Shown one piece after another: positions 25,938 to 35,468 of a stretch of DNA of 64,000 nucleotides; position 1 is the first letter of the stretch, and each line of letters begins with the position of its first letter. The DNA comes from an uncultured Bacilli bacterium (lineage in GTDB: Bacteria > Bacillota_I > Bacilli_A > RF39 > UBA660), in assembly GCA_934098735.1 (NCBI GenBank), contig CAKOOS010000005.1:1-64000 (forward strand), given 5' to 3'. A program made the translations under genes and the position numbers. A model generated the notes under the pieces. The model was not told where the DNA came from and did not search any database. It saw nothing but the letters and a program-made list of their open reading frames with translations.

Positions 25938-28900
25938 TTAAAGTATTTTTTCAAGCAATGAAACTAAATAAAATATAAAGTGCTTTTCTAAATTTTTAGT
26001 AAATAAAACTATAACAATTTTTTTATTTATATATTTAATATTAAAATATTTAGTTAAAGACATTGCTTCCATCAATAATTTATCACCTTTAATATTATCA
26101 GATACTTCTTCTGGTAAAGTTACCTCCACACTTCTATCAGTTTGAATTACATGTTTAATATTATACTTTATTGCTAATTTTTCAAACCATTCTTCATACA
26201 TATAAACAAGCATATCTTCTGTAACTTTTCCAAATCTATCTTCTAATTCATTTTTAATTTCTAGAAGTTTATCATAAGAATCAATTTCATTAATTTTTTG
26301 ATGAATTTCTATCTTTATATCTTCATCACTTACATAATCATCACTAATATGAGTAGAAACATTTAATAATGCTTGCTCATCTTCATCTTCTTCTATTACC
26401 TCTCCCTGTTGACGCTTAATTTCATCTTCAACCATTTTCATATATAAACTAATTCCCACACTATCAACAAAACCAGCTTGAGAAGCTCCAAATATATCTC
26501 CAGCCCCTCTTAAATTTAAATCACGCATTGCAATTCTATATCCACTTCCAAGTTCAGTAAATTCTTTAATAGTATTTAACCGTTTAATTGCTATATCATT
26601 TAACATTTTATTTTTTTCATACATCAAATAAGCATAAGCCATTCGATCACTTCTACCGACTCTTCCTCTAATTTGATAAAGCTGACTTAGTCCAAAATTT
26701 TCAGCATCATGAATTATCAAAGTATTAACATTTGGTATATCAATTCCACTTTCTATTATAGTAGTACATATAAGAATATCATATTCATTATTTATAAATG
26801 CAGTCATTATATTATCAAGCTCATCTTTTTCCATCTTCCCGTGAGCAAATATTATTCTTGCACTTGGCACCAAAGATTTTATATGATTCATATATTTTTC
26901 AATAGTTTCTACTCTATTATAAAGCATAAAAACTTGACCATTACGCGATAACTCTTTATAAATAGCATCTTTTATTAAAAAATCATCTTCACAAACAACA
27001 TACGTTTGAACTGGATATCTATTTACTGGAGGTGTATCAATAACTGATAAGTCACGAAGACCTGACATGGCCATTTTTAATGTCCGAGGAATTGGTGTAG
27101 CACTTAAAGTTAAAACATTAATATCATTTTTATATTGTTTTATTTTTTCTTTGTGAGTTACCCCAAATCTTTGTTCTTCATCAACAACCATCATACCTAA
27201 CTTTTTACATTTTACATCATCACTTAATATTCGATGTGTACCAAATAAAATATCTATTTTACCTTTTTGCAAATTATCTAGTATTTCTTTTGCCTTTTTA
27301 TTAGAAACATGTCTATTTAATAATTCAATTTCAATTGGCCAATTTTTAAATCTTTCTTTAGCTACGTTATATTGTTGCTTAGATAATATTGTTGTAGGAC
27401 ATAAATATAAAACTTGTTCATTATTTAAAACTGCTTTAAACATAGCACGCATTGCTACTTCAGTTTTACCAAAACCTACATCTCCACAAAGAAGTCTATC
27501 CATTGGTACTGTGCTTGTAAGGTCTTTATTTATCTCGTTAATACTTTTTTGTTGATCTTTAGTCAAATTATATTTAAACTCACTAGCAAAAACTAATTCT
27601 TCAGGATAATCTTTATATGGATTTTTTTTAAGCTCTAATCTTTTTTTATAAAGTCTTATTAATTCAGCAGATATATCTTTTACTTTTTCAGAAATATACT
27701 TTTTTGTTTTTTCCCAATTTCCACTTCCAAGTTTATTTAATTTTGGAACACTTCCATCTTTTCCAGTATATTTATAAATTAAATTTATTTTCTCAACAGG
27801 AACATAAATTTTATCAGTTCCTGCATAATTAATCATTAAATAATCTTTTTGAACACCTCGAACAGTTAGTGTTTTAATTCCTTGATATACCCCTATTCCA
27901 TGGGAAACATGAACAACATAGTCACCATTTTCTAATTGATTAAAATCTTTAATTCTTTTACCAATATGAAAATTGTTTTTATAATTTCCACCTACAGAAG
28001 TAGTTTTTTCTATGTCATGGGAAGATATTACTACATATTTATCTAATATAAATCCATTACTTAACTTACGTTTTATTATTTTTGCATCTGGAATTAATTC
28101 TAATATTTTTTCTTTTTCTTTATCATTTTCTAAATAAAAATAAACTTCTTTTCCACTTGAAATCCATTTATCATAATTTGCAACGAGTGCAACAAAATCT
28201 TCATTATAATTAATAAGTCGTTGTGCTTTTAAATCATATTCTCCTGATGAAAATAAATTTATATATATTCTATCAAAGTCTTTAATTTGATCTAATTCAT
28301 ACATCAAAGAAGACTCTATATTTTTGCTCTCTTTATATTCAACAACATCATCAAGAAGCTTTAAATATGAAGCATCAATTTGGGTTTTATCAATATAAGC
28401 TACGATAGGATTTTCTAAATAATCATACAAAGAATTATGAGAAAAATCCATTATCTCATCTATAGCTTTAATAGTTATCTTATCTATTTTTTTTGTAGAA
28501 AACTGAGTATTTTCATCAAAATACTTTATACTTTCAACAGTATTGCCATCAAATTCAATCCGAATTGGATGAACTTCATCTATTGGATAGATATCTATCA
28601 AAAAACCACGAACAGCATATTCACCACTTGCAGTTACCAAAGATTCACGTCGATAGCCTAATTTTTCTAAGGATTCTAAAATACTATCTCTTTTATAATT
28701 ATCATTTGTGTTGATAAGTAAGGTATTATCAACATTTTTGTTAGGTAAAAATTTTAAATATCCCATTAAATTAGTAACTATTATTTTAGGAGTATTACTG
28801 AATTTTATATTATCCAATGTTTCGAGTCTTTTGTACTTTAATTCTGGACTTGATGCCACAACCATTGAAGACAAAAAATCATCCATTGGAAATAAAAGAG

Positions 28901-29087
28901 CTTGCAATTCATTACTTTCAAATTCATTATAAATCTTATTTGCTTCATATAAAGAACTAGTTAAAACAATAATATTACGCTTATGTTTTTGTTGCAATTT
29001 AGTCAAATAAAAAACATTTAACTGTTCTGTTAAACCTGATATTTCTGTACCAATTTCATATTTAAAATAATTATCTAAAAAATCCAT
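25938..29087 (-). CDS. mfd: Transcription-repair coupling factor Mfd
   Basis: 1049 residues, slightly shorter than the usual 1150-1180, with the difference mainly at the N- and C-termini. An N-terminal UvrB-like homology region, a CarD/RNA polymerase-interaction module (GDYVVHVSHGIGVYQGIKTL), Walker A GDVGFGKTEVAMRA, the DEEQRFGV box II, and helicase motifs LSATPIPRTLKMAMSGLRD and QIRGRVGRSDRMAYAYL. It removes stalled RNA polymerase at DNA damage. Follows pth closely. Confidence 0.96.
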   Translation of the reverse strand: MDFLDNYFKYEIGTEISGLTEQLNVFYLTKLQQKHKRNIIVLTSSLYEANKIYNEFESNELQALLFPMDDFLSSMVVASSPELKYKRLETLDNIKFSNTPKIIVTNLMGYLKFLPNKNVDNTLLINTNDNYKRDSILESLEKLGYRRESLVTASGEYAVRGFLIDIYPIDEVHPIRIEFDGNTVESIKYFDENTQFSTKKIDKITIKAIDEIMDFSHNSLYDYLENPIVAYIDKTQIDASYLKLLDDVVEYKESKNIESSLMYELDQIKDFDRIYINLFSSGEYDLKAQRLINYNEDFVALVANYDKWISSGKEVYFYLENDKEKEKILELIPDAKIIKRKLSNGFILDKYVVISSHDIEKTTSVGGNYKNNFHIGKRIKDFNQLENGDYVVHVSHGIGVYQGIKTLTVRGVQKDYLMINYAGTDKIYVPVEKINLIYKYTGKDGSVPKLNKLGSGNWEKTKKYISEKVKDISAELIRLYKKRLELKKNPYKDYPEELVFASEFKYNLTKDQQKSINEINKDLTSTVPMDRLLCGDVGFGKTEVAMRAMFKAVLNNEQVLYLCPTTILSKQQYNVAKERFKNWPIEIELLNRHVSNKKAKEILDNLQKGKIDILFGTHRILSDDVKCKKLGMMVVDEEQRFGVTHKEKIKQYKNDINVLTLSATPIPRTLKMAMSGLRDLSVIDTPPVNRYPVQTYVVCEDDFLIKDAIYKELSRNGQVFMLYNRVETIEKYMNHIKSLVPSARIIFAHGKMEKDELDNIMTAFINNEYDILICTTIIESGIDIPNVNTLIIHDAENFGLSQLYQIRGRVGRSDRMAYAYLMYEKNKMLNDIAIKRLNTIKEFTELGSGYRIAMRDLNLRGAGDIFGASQAGFVDSVGISLYMKMVEDEIKRQQGEVIEEDEDEQALLNVSTHISDDYVSDEDIKIEIHQKINEIDSYDKLLEIKNELEDRFGKVTEDMLVYMYEEWFEKLAIKYNIKHVIQTDRSVEVTLPEEVSDNIKGDKLLMEAMSLTKYFNIKYINKKIVIVLFTKNLEKHFIFYLVSLLEKIL

Positions 29088-29093
29088 ATTTCC

Positions 29094-29645
29094 TCATTTA
29101 GTATTATAAACATTCATTGTTTTATCTATCCCATTTATTACAAAAGATTCAATTATTTCATTAAATATACCCATGTTTTTATTTAAAACATTCATTTCAT
29201 CTTTACTAAATTTTCCTAGCACAAAATCAATAACATCCTTTTTTTGATTATTTTTTATTCCAATTTTTAATCTAGCAAAATCTTTAGAATTTAAAGCCGA
29301 AATTATAGATTTAATACCATTATGGCCACCACTTGAAGAATTAGTTTTCAATTTGTACCGACCTATTTCTTCATCTAAATCATCCTGAATAATTAAGATA
29401 TTGTTAATATCAATATTAAAATATTTTACAAATTGTTCAACTGCTAAGCCCGAATTATTCATATAAGTTTCTGGTTTAACAAATATTACTTTTTCATTAT
29501 TAATTAATCTAGTACAGTATTTTGCATTAAACTTGTTAGACCATATTTCTCCTTGCAAATAATTATCCAATATCATAAAGCCTACATTGTGTCTTGTTTT
29601 ATCATATTCTTTTCCAGGATTTCCTAAACCAACTATTAGTTTCAT
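29094..29645 (-). CDS. pth: Peptidyl-tRNA hydrolase
   Basis: 183 residues. LIVGLGNPGKEYDKTRHNVGFM holds the catalytic His (H20 region), YMNNSGLAV and QDDLDEEIGRYKLKTNSSSGGHNGIKSI are the other signatures. It recycles peptidyl-tRNAs. SD AAGG is 5 bases before the ATG. Pth-mfd order is the Bacillus order. Confidence 0.96.
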   Translation of the reverse strand: MKLIVGLGNPGKEYDKTRHNVGFMILDNYLQGEIWSNKFNAKYCTRLINNEKVIFVKPETYMNNSGLAVEQFVKYFNIDINNILIIQDDLDEEIGRYKLKTNSSSGGHNGIKSIISALNSKDFARLKIGIKNNQKKDVIDFVLGKFSKDEMNVLNKNMGIFNEIIESFVINGIDKTMNVYNTK

Positions 29646-29647
29646 AA

Positions 29648-30364
29648 TTACCTTCCTTCAAACAAGTGTTGATAAGTAGATAATTTATCAACACAAATTA
29701 TATTTTTTATTTTTACTCCATCCTTTGAGTTTTTAACACATTTACATAAAACCGTATTAGGATCACTATTTTTTTTAGTACTTATTAATTGTATTTCTTT
29801 AACATTTAAATTATTTTTCTTAGCCAAAGCAATAATTTCATCTAATCTATTAGATCTATGTACTAAATAAAAAACTCCATTATCTTTTAAATAATCCTTA
29901 GCAATCAAAAATATATCTTTTAAAGTAATTTTTATTTCATGTCTAGCAATCAAAAGCATTTCATTTTTGTTAACAAAACCATCTTCCTTTGTATTAAAAT
30001 ACGGTGGATTACAAGTAATAACATCAAAACTATTTTTAGCATAATAATTATTTATATTTTTTATATCATCATTAATAATTTTTATTTGCTTATCTAATTT
30101 ATTTATAATAACCGATTCATTAGCCAACAAAGCTATTTCTTTTTGAATCTCAAAACCTACAATATTTGCATTTGTTTTCAAGGATAACACTAAAGGTATC
30201 GGTGCATTACCTGTACACATATCTAAAATATTTTTATCACTTTTTTGACATTTTACGTATTCTGCTAAAAGCAAAGAATCTAAGGAAAATTTAAATCCAT
30301 TTTGGATTTGCATAATATATCTATCTGGATAATCAAATAAATCATTTTTCACTTTTAAGATCAT
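29648..30364 (-). CDS. tRNA1(Val) adenine-37-N6-methyltransferase family protein (YabB/TrmN6)
   Basis: 238 residues. LDMCTGNAPIPLVLS is the SAM loop and TCNPPYFNTKEDG the N6-adenine NPPY motif. The N-terminal YIMQIQNGFKFSLDSLLLAEYV is the YabB/TrmN6 hallmark. The Bacillus gene yabB is near ricT (yaaT), as here. It overlaps ricT by 23 bases, suggesting coupled expression. Confidence 0.9.
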   Translation of the reverse strand: MILKVKNDLFDYPDRYIMQIQNGFKFSLDSLLLAEYVKCQKSDKNILDMCTGNAPIPLVLSLKTNANIVGFEIQKEIALLANESVIINKLDKQIKIINDDIKNINNYYAKNSFDVITCNPPYFNTKEDGFVNKNEMLLIARHEIKITLKDIFLIAKDYLKDNGVFYLVHRSNRLDEIIALAKKNNLNVKEIQLISTKKNSDPNTVLCKCVKNSKDGVKIKNIICVDKLSTYQHLFEGR

Positions 30365-31115
30365 ACTCTATTTTTTCTCCATCCACTAAAACTTTATAAC
30401 GTTCATTTAATATATCCACACTTACAACAGTTCCTTCACCATTTAAAGTTGATATTTTTTCACCTACTTTTGGTAATTTAGCGGAAGAAGCTACATATTG
30501 ATCATCTTCATAAGAAAGACAACATAAAAGTCTACCACAAGCCCCATTAATTTTGTTAGGATTTAAAGCTAAATTTTGATTTTTTGCCATATTCATACTT
30601 ATAGCATTTATTTTTTTCAAAAATCTAACACAACATAGCTTTCCACCACAAATACCAATTCCTCCAACTTCTTTAGCTTTATCACGAGCTCCAATTTGGC
30701 GAAGTTCAATTCTCGTGTGATATATACTCGCTAATTTTTTAGCTAGTTCCCTAAAATCAACACGACCATCAGCAGTAAAATTAAAAAGTAATTGTGTCTT
30801 ATCTAAATTGTATTGAGCATTAATTACATTCATATCCAATTTCATATTTTTAACAAACTCAATACACTTTTTTAAAGCTCTATCGGCATCTTTTAAATTA
30901 TTTAGATAGTTATTGTAATCCTCTTCAGTTGCCTTTCTTTTTAATGAAGCATTATTTTCATCATTATTTTTAGATAATATTTGAACTATTTTTACTATTT
31001 GTTCACCAACATCACCATCAACAACTGCCAAAGAATTTATCTCAAAATCATCTTCACTTTGAAAATAATAGACTTTGTTAGTCTCTTTAAATACTACGCC
31101 GTACATTTTATTCAT
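30342..31115 (-). CDS. ricT: PSP1/RicT (YaaT) regulatory protein
   Basis: 257 residues from ATG 31115 (AGGTG 6 bases upstream; an ATG at 31124 is less likely). The PSP1 C-terminal block has TELRQIGARDKAKEVGGIGICGGKLCCVRFL and GACGRLLCCLSYEDDQY, with the conserved Cys residues that in the RicT-RicA-RicF complex bind Fe-S. It promotes mRNA processing and sporulation/competence phosphorelay in Bacillus. It overlaps holB. Confidence 0.93.
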   Translation of the reverse strand: MNKMYGVVFKETNKVYYFQSEDDFEINSLAVVDGDVGEQIVKIVQILSKNNDENNASLKRKATEEDYNNYLNNLKDADRALKKCIEFVKNMKLDMNVINAQYNLDKTQLLFNFTADGRVDFRELAKKLASIYHTRIELRQIGARDKAKEVGGIGICGGKLCCVRFLKKINAISMNMAKNQNLALNPNKINGACGRLLCCLSYEDDQYVASSAKLPKVGEKISTLNGEGTVVSVDILNERYKVLVDGEKIEYDLKSEK

Positions 31116-31977
31116 TTTCTTCACCTAATTCTATTACAAAACGATCTAGTAACAATTCTACATTTGCATTCGTTTCAAGATTATCTATAAATTCTATTAA
31201 CATATTTATTCTATTATTTACTTCAATAACATTTAATTTTTCTAAAAACTCTAATTTTAATTCGTTAAATTTATTATCTTGCTTTAATAACTTTTTTAAA
31301 AGCTCTGTATATACTAATAAAATTATTTGAAATATTTTTCTAATTTCATCTCTTTCTTTATAAACACTTAATAATACATCTTTATTATAAAGTATGTCAT
31401 CCTTTTTTTCTACTTCAATCTTATATAAATAGGTACTAATTACATTCAGCATATCCATATTTTCAGGAGCCAAAATTGTTCCAACATTTAACTCATGTTC
31501 ATCATAAATAACTTTTAATACTTCGCATCTACTTCGAATTGTTGATATGACGTTATTTATATTATCAGTTATAAAAAATCCTATTATATGATCTTCTGGC
31601 TCTTCAATAAATTTAAGCATTGTATTAGCAGAAGAATCAGTTAGTTTTTCTGCTCTTTTTATTATGTATATATTTTCTTTTGTATAAATAGGTATTGTTC
31701 CAAATTCCCTTTTTAATTCCAATATTTGTTCTTTTTTTATTGAATTACCTATAGGTTCAATAACTTTAAATGTTGGCAAATAATCTTGATCTATTAAATT
31801 ACATATATTACAACAAGTACAATCATTTTCAAAATTGTTTGGACAACATATTTTTTTTACTATAAGTTTTAAATCTTCAAAACATTTTTGTAAGTTATTT
31901 GTTTCAAGCAAATAAGCATGAGATATTTTATTCTCATGATAATAATCTACTAATTTTTCTAATACCGCTACTCCCAC
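31108..31977 (-). CDS. holB: DNA polymerase III delta prime subunit
   Basis: 289 residues. SHAYLLETNN (SHAYLF-type opening), a zinc-binding Cys cluster CCPNNFENDCTCCNICNL, IIKRAEKLTDSSANTMLKFIEEPEDHIIGFFITDN, and STIRSRCEVL. The clamp loader delta' has a degenerate P-loop, as here. The start GTG 31977 has AGGAGG 4 bases upstream. The Cys4 knuckle is a normal feature. Sits with bofA and recR as in Bacillus. Confidence 0.92.
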   Translation of the reverse strand: MGVAVLEKLVDYYHENKISHAYLLETNNLQKCFEDLKLIVKKICCPNNFENDCTCCNICNLIDQDYLPTFKVIEPIGNSIKKEQILELKREFGTIPIYTKENIYIIKRAEKLTDSSANTMLKFIEEPEDHIIGFFITDNINNVISTIRSRCEVLKVIYDEHELNVGTILAPENMDMLNVISTYLYKIEVEKKDDILYNKDVLLSVYKERDEIRKIFQIILLVYTELLKKLLKQDNKFNELKLEFLEKLNVIEVNNRINMLIEFIDNLETNANVELLLDRFVIELGEENE

Positions 31978-31985
31978 AATTCCTC

Positions 31986-32174
31986 CTATAATAAAACAAA
32001 ATATATTGCTATTAATGCCAATAATCCACTCATTCCTAAAGTAGAAACAACTCCTACCGTAATAAAATTTATTGGAATAAATATTTTTAATCCGGTAGCA
32101 ATTAAATTAAATGCATAAACTAAACAAATAGCAAACACTACTCTCTTAATTACTGTAAATATTATCTTTTTCAT
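31986..32174 (-). CDS. bofA: BofA-like regulator of sigma-K processing
   Basis: 62 residues, nearly all hydrophobic: two helices with NLIATGLKIFIPINFITVGVVSTLGMSGLLALIAI, matching the BofA Pfam pattern (N....G...PIN..T....G..GV.G...L). BofA holds the sigma-K processing protease inactive until the engulfment checkpoint. SD GAGGAA upstream of ATG. Between recR and holB, as in Bacillus (recR-yaaL-bofA). Confidence 0.85.
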   Translation of the reverse strand: MKKIIFTVIKRVVFAICLVYAFNLIATGLKIFIPINFITVGVVSTLGMSGLLALIAIYFVLL

Positions 32175-32210
32175 ATATTCCTCACCAAAATATATGAATT
32201 AACCAATAAT

Positions 32211-32810
32211 TTATTCACTTATCTTCTTTCGATCTTCTAAAGCCTTATCTAGAGTAATTATATCCAAATAATCTATCTCAGCTCCCATAGGAATACCATA
32301 AGATAACCTAGATATTAAAACATTGCGATGCTCAAAAATTTTCTTTATATATAACGTCGTAGTTTCTCCTTCTACAGTTGATTTTAAAGCCAATATTAAT
32401 TCTGGATTTTCTAATTTTTCAACTCTTTTTACTAAACTCGCTAAATTTATATTTTCTGGTCCAATATTATCTGCAGGACTTATAAGGCCATTTAAAACAT
32501 GATAAACACCATTATAATTACCAACTTTTTCAAATGAAAAAACACTTTTAGAATCCTCAATAACACATATTATATTTTGGTTTCTCGACTCATTTGCACA
32601 AATATTACAAATGTCATACTCTGTTAAATGTCCACAGATACTACATTTATGGATCTTCTTTATATCATTTAGACTATGAGAAAAATTATCTAAATCTTCT
32701 TCTTTAAAGTTTAATGTTGCTAAAGCCAATCGTTCTGCGTTTTTTTCACCTATTCCAGGCAATTTTTTATAATAATTAATTAATTTTTCAAGTGATTCAG
32801 GATAAATCAT
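32211..32810 (-). CDS. recR: Recombination protein RecR
   Basis: 199 residues from ATG 32810, right after the ybaB stop (a GTG at 32825 is also in frame but less typical; RecR usually starts M.YP..). YPESLEKLINYYKKLPGIGEKNAERLALATL (HhH), CSICGHLTEYDICNIC zinc finger, CVIEDSKSVFSFE Toprim, and ALKSTVEGETTTLYI. It works with RecF/RecO to load RecA. Confidence 0.95.
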   Translation of the reverse strand: MIYPESLEKLINYYKKLPGIGEKNAERLALATLNFKEEDLDNFSHSLNDIKKIHKCSICGHLTEYDICNICANESRNQNIICVIEDSKSVFSFEKVGNYNGVYHVLNGLISPADNIGPENINLASLVKRVEKLENPELILALKSTVEGETTTLYIKKIFEHRNVLISRLSYGIPMGAEIDYLDIITLDKALEDRKKISE

Positions 32811-32811
32811 A

Positions 32812-33108
32812 TTAGAATAATCCACTCATTGAAGCATATTGACCAAGTTTATTTTCTGTTTCTTTATCTATTTTAGAAAAAGCATCTTTCATAGCAATTA
32901 AAATCATATCTTCTAGCATTTCTTTATCATCATTATCAATAGTGCCATCTTTTAAAATTTTAAATGCTTTAATATCTTTTTTACCATTAAATGTTATTTC
33001 TACCCATTCACTTTTTCCTGTAAATTCCATGGCATCTAATTCTTCTTTTTTCTTTGTAATATCTCTTTGCATTCTTTGAGCTTGTTGCATAATTTGTTGC
33101 ATATTCAT
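32812..33108 (-). CDS. ybaB: YbaB/EbfC nucleoid-associated protein
   Basis: 98 residues. NMQQIMQQAQRMQRDITKKKEELDAMEFTGKSEWVEITFNGKKDIKAFKI is the YbaB family N-terminus. Binds DNA. Between dnaX and recR in the conserved dnaX-ybaB-recR cluster, with tight spacing on both sides. Confidence 0.95.
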   Translation of the reverse strand: MNMQQIMQQAQRMQRDITKKKEELDAMEFTGKSEWVEITFNGKKDIKAFKILKDGTIDNDDKEMLEDMILIAMKDAFSKIDKETENKLGQYASMSGLF

Positions 33109-33125
33109 ATTAAATTCCTTCTTTC

Positions 33126-34718
33126 CTATTCAATTTCTATTTTATCTATATCAAATACATCTGCTAAATCAGATATATCCATAGTTTCTTTTTGTTCTTT
33201 TTCTTCAATATAAGTATATTTATAACCATTTCTAAGATTCTTTATATATTTATTTTTTTCATCTTGCCATCTATCAGGGTTTATAAATATTAACTTAATA
33301 TCATCACTACCATATTCCATAAACTTTTTTTCTATCTCTTTAATCTTTTCATTTATTTCATTTTCTCTATGAGGAAGTAATGATTCTACAACTGCATATT
33401 TATTAGACGCAGCTACAACTTCTGTATCACTTATTAAGCCTTTAATAACTGCATCATCAACTGATTTAATAAATTCTATCCATTTTAATTTTATATAAAC
33501 CAAAGCTTCCTTTGTTGCTTCAACAAAACAGTTATTAACTCTAGTTTCAATAAATTTATCAATTTTATCTATTTCTAATTTTTTTTCACTGTTATCTTTT
33601 GGCTTATTTAAAGGCTGTTTCATTAGTTCATTTTTTTCATTTTTATTAAAATTTATACTATTTTCAAAAGTATCTACTTTTTTTATTTTATATTCACTTT
33701 CTACGTAATTTAAAATAATCATTTTTATAAGTAAATATGGGTTAACATTAATATTTATTTTATTTAAAATATCATTTAATTCTATGACTAATTTTTTACA
33801 TGTATCATAACTTATATTCCAATCATCTTTTCCTCTTAAAATATCACTACCAACTTCACTTAGTTCATATATAAGTTTTTTAACTACAACTTTATAATTC
33901 AAACTCGAATTACTTAAATCATTAAAAATAACTTCTAGTTTTTCTATATCATTTATATTCAAGTATTTTATTATATCCTTTATCTTTTGGTTAGAAATAC
34001 TTCCTATTTCATTTGTAACTAGCTCCACATTTATTTTAGTATCATTTTTTGATAATTGATCTAATATACTTAAAGCATCACGTAATCCACCATCAGCCAA
34101 TATAGCTATTTCTTTCAAACCATCAAGTTCATAAGATATATTTTCTTCTTTGCAAATATATTCTAATCTATCAATAATGTCTTTTTCATTTATTTTTCTA
34201 AAATCGAATCGTTGACATCTTGATAAAATAGTTATCGGCACGCTTTCTAAATTTGTCGTTGCTAATATAAATATTACATGTTCAGGTGGTTCTTCTAAAG
34301 TAAGCAATAAAGCATTAAATGCACTTTGACTAAGCATGTGAACTTCATCAATTATATAAATTTTATATTTTAAACTCGTTGGCATAATTTTTACATTGTT
34401 GATAAGTTCTCTGATTTCTTCAACACCATTGTTTGAAGCGGCATCTATTTCAATTATATCTGGATTTGTTCCAAAAGATTTACAGTTTTCACACTCTTCA
34501 CAAGCTACGCCATTTTTATTATTTAAGCAATTAATTGTTTTGGCTAAAATTCTTGCTGTTGAGGTTTTTCCAGTGCCTCTAGGGCCAGAAAATAAATAAG
34601 CATGAGCCACTTTGTTTTCTTTAATAGAATTTTTAAGTATTTCTACGACATGTTTTTGGCCTATCAAAGAATCAAAATTATTTGGTCTATATTTTCGATA
34701 AAGTACTTTATAATTCAT
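33126..34718 (-). CDS. dnaX: DNA polymerase III gamma/tau subunit
   Basis: 530 residues. The clamp-loader ATPase: YRPNNFDSLIGQKHVVEIL, Walker A GPRGTGKTSTARILAK, a C-x8-C-x2-C-x2-C zinc site (CLNNKNGVACEECENC), IIDEVHMLSQSAFNALLLTLEEPPEHVIFILATT, and SRCQRFDFRKI. A C-terminal tau tail follows to about 530. No slippery A6/A7 hexamer giving gamma was checked by eye. Confidence 0.96.
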   Translation of the reverse strand: MNYKVLYRKYRPNNFDSLIGQKHVVEILKNSIKENKVAHAYLFSGPRGTGKTSTARILAKTINCLNNKNGVACEECENCKSFGTNPDIIEIDAASNNGVEEIRELINNVKIMPTSLKYKIYIIDEVHMLSQSAFNALLLTLEEPPEHVIFILATTNLESVPITILSRCQRFDFRKINEKDIIDRLEYICKEENISYELDGLKEIAILADGGLRDALSILDQLSKNDTKINVELVTNEIGSISNQKIKDIIKYLNINDIEKLEVIFNDLSNSSLNYKVVVKKLIYELSEVGSDILRGKDDWNISYDTCKKLVIELNDILNKININVNPYLLIKMIILNYVESEYKIKKVDTFENSINFNKNEKNELMKQPLNKPKDNSEKKLEIDKIDKFIETRVNNCFVEATKEALVYIKLKWIEFIKSVDDAVIKGLISDTEVVAASNKYAVVESLLPHRENEINEKIKEIEKKFMEYGSDDIKLIFINPDRWQDEKNKYIKNLRNGYKYTYIEEKEQKETMDISDLADVFDIDKIEIE

Positions 34719-34748
34719 ATAAACACCTCAGTAGTTAGTATATCATAT

Positions 34749-35177
34749 TTACTGTTTTTTTGCTCTTAATTTTTTAAAAAAAGATGATAAAATTTGTTGA
34801 TATTTTTTTTCATATATTTCAGCATTTATTTTATTAAATTTTGTTTTAGTATATTCTTTTTTTATTAAAGGCTTATCAAGCAAATAATAGACAGTATCAA
34901 TTCTTGATTGTTGAATAACTTCATAACACATAGAGCAAGGTTTTAATGTAACATATATTTCACAATCATTTAAATTCCATCTCTTTAATTTTTTACTTGC
35001 TTTTACTATAGCATTTATTTCAGCATGGCCTAAAACATTCTTATGTTTTTCTCTTGTATTCACGGACTTAGCTATGATCTTTTGATTACATGTAATGACA
35101 GCCATAACTGGAATATCTCTTGATTTTTTTTTCTTATTTAAAGCTTCAATCATTAATTTTATTATATCTTCTTGCAT
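34749..35177 (-). CDS. tRNA adenosine deaminase family protein (TadA-like)
   Basis: 142 residues from ATG 35177 (AGAAGG 5 bases upstream; ATG 35207 lies in the SRP RNA). The zinc motif HAEINAI and PCSMCYEVI, with RKEI-type surroundings, place it in the cytidine/tRNA-adenosine deaminase family. In Bacilli tadA lies here beside SRP RNA and dnaX, which supports TadA (A34 to inosine), but NDCEIYVTLKPCSMC could belong to a related deaminase. Confidence 0.78.
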   Translation of the reverse strand: MQEDIIKLMIEALNKKKKSRDIPVMAVITCNQKIIAKSVNTREKHKNVLGHAEINAIVKASKKLKRWNLNDCEIYVTLKPCSMCYEVIQQSRIDTVYYLLDKPLIKKEYTKTKFNKINAEIYEKKYQQILSSFFKKLRAKKQ

Positions 35178-35194
35178 AAAAACCTTCTTTTCAC

Positions 35195-35275
35195 AAAAAA
35201 AGTGCACACAAACATAGACTGACGTGGCTGCTATTTTCCAATCCTGACCAGATTACAGCATATTTGTTGCACGCC
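35195..35275 (-). ncRNA. ffs: Signal recognition particle RNA (small 4.5S-type)
   Basis: The minus strand contains CTGGTCAGGATTGGAAAATA, then GCAGCCACGTCAG: the helix 8 signature GGTCAGG, GGAA tetraloop and AGCAGCC. The tetraloop is closed by ATT/AAT pairs instead of TCC/GGA. Outer ends GTGCAACAAATAT and ATGTTTGTGTGCAC pair. A T7 run at 35195-35201 terminates it. Length about 80 nt, without the Alu domain of the roughly 270-nt Bacillus form. Location next to dnaX/tadA is typical for Bacilli. The promoter lies directly upstream. Confidence 0.92.
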
Positions 35276-35278
35276 TAA

Positions 35279-35307
35279 ATACTATCAAAAATCTTATAAA
35301 AAGTCAA
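35279..35307 (-). promoter_or_regulatory. Sigma-A promoter of SRP RNA
   Basis: TTGACT (35302-35307), 17 bases, TAGTAT (35279-35284). Initiation would fall on the first bases of the RNA. Confidence 0.8.
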
Positions 35308-35344
35308 TAAAAATTAGATTTTCATATATTATGTTAACCAAAAT

Positions 35345-35358
35345 ATTTCCTGGGAAAT
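35345..35358. promoter_or_regulatory. Noc-binding-site-like palindrome 1
   Basis: ATTTCCTGGGAAAT, one base from the Bacillus NBS consensus ATTTCCCGGGAAAT. Lies about 50 bases from the second copy. Confidence 0.7.
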
Positions 35359-35396
35359 AAAATATATGGTTTTTTCCAATATTATGTAAACCAATT

Positions 35397-35410
35397 ATTT
35401 CCCGGGAAAT
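35397..35410. promoter_or_regulatory. Noc-binding site 2 (perfect palindrome)
   Basis: ATTTCCCGGGAAAT, exactly the consensus of the Bacillus Noc-binding site; the palindrome extends to 18 bases (35395-35412). Confidence 0.82.
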
Positions 35411-35468
35411 AATTTAAGTTTAATTTTTTGCCAAAAGTACGTTATTTTTGCAAGTAAACAAACGTTCG

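Noticed and set aside
25707..28932. Plus-strand frames opposite mfd and spoVT
   Set aside because: They are shadows of strong minus-strand genes, with no SD, no known domain and strand-biased composition.
35178..35207. TadA start at 35207
   Set aside because: It would lie inside the SRP RNA 3' end; ATG 35177 with AGAAGG is better.
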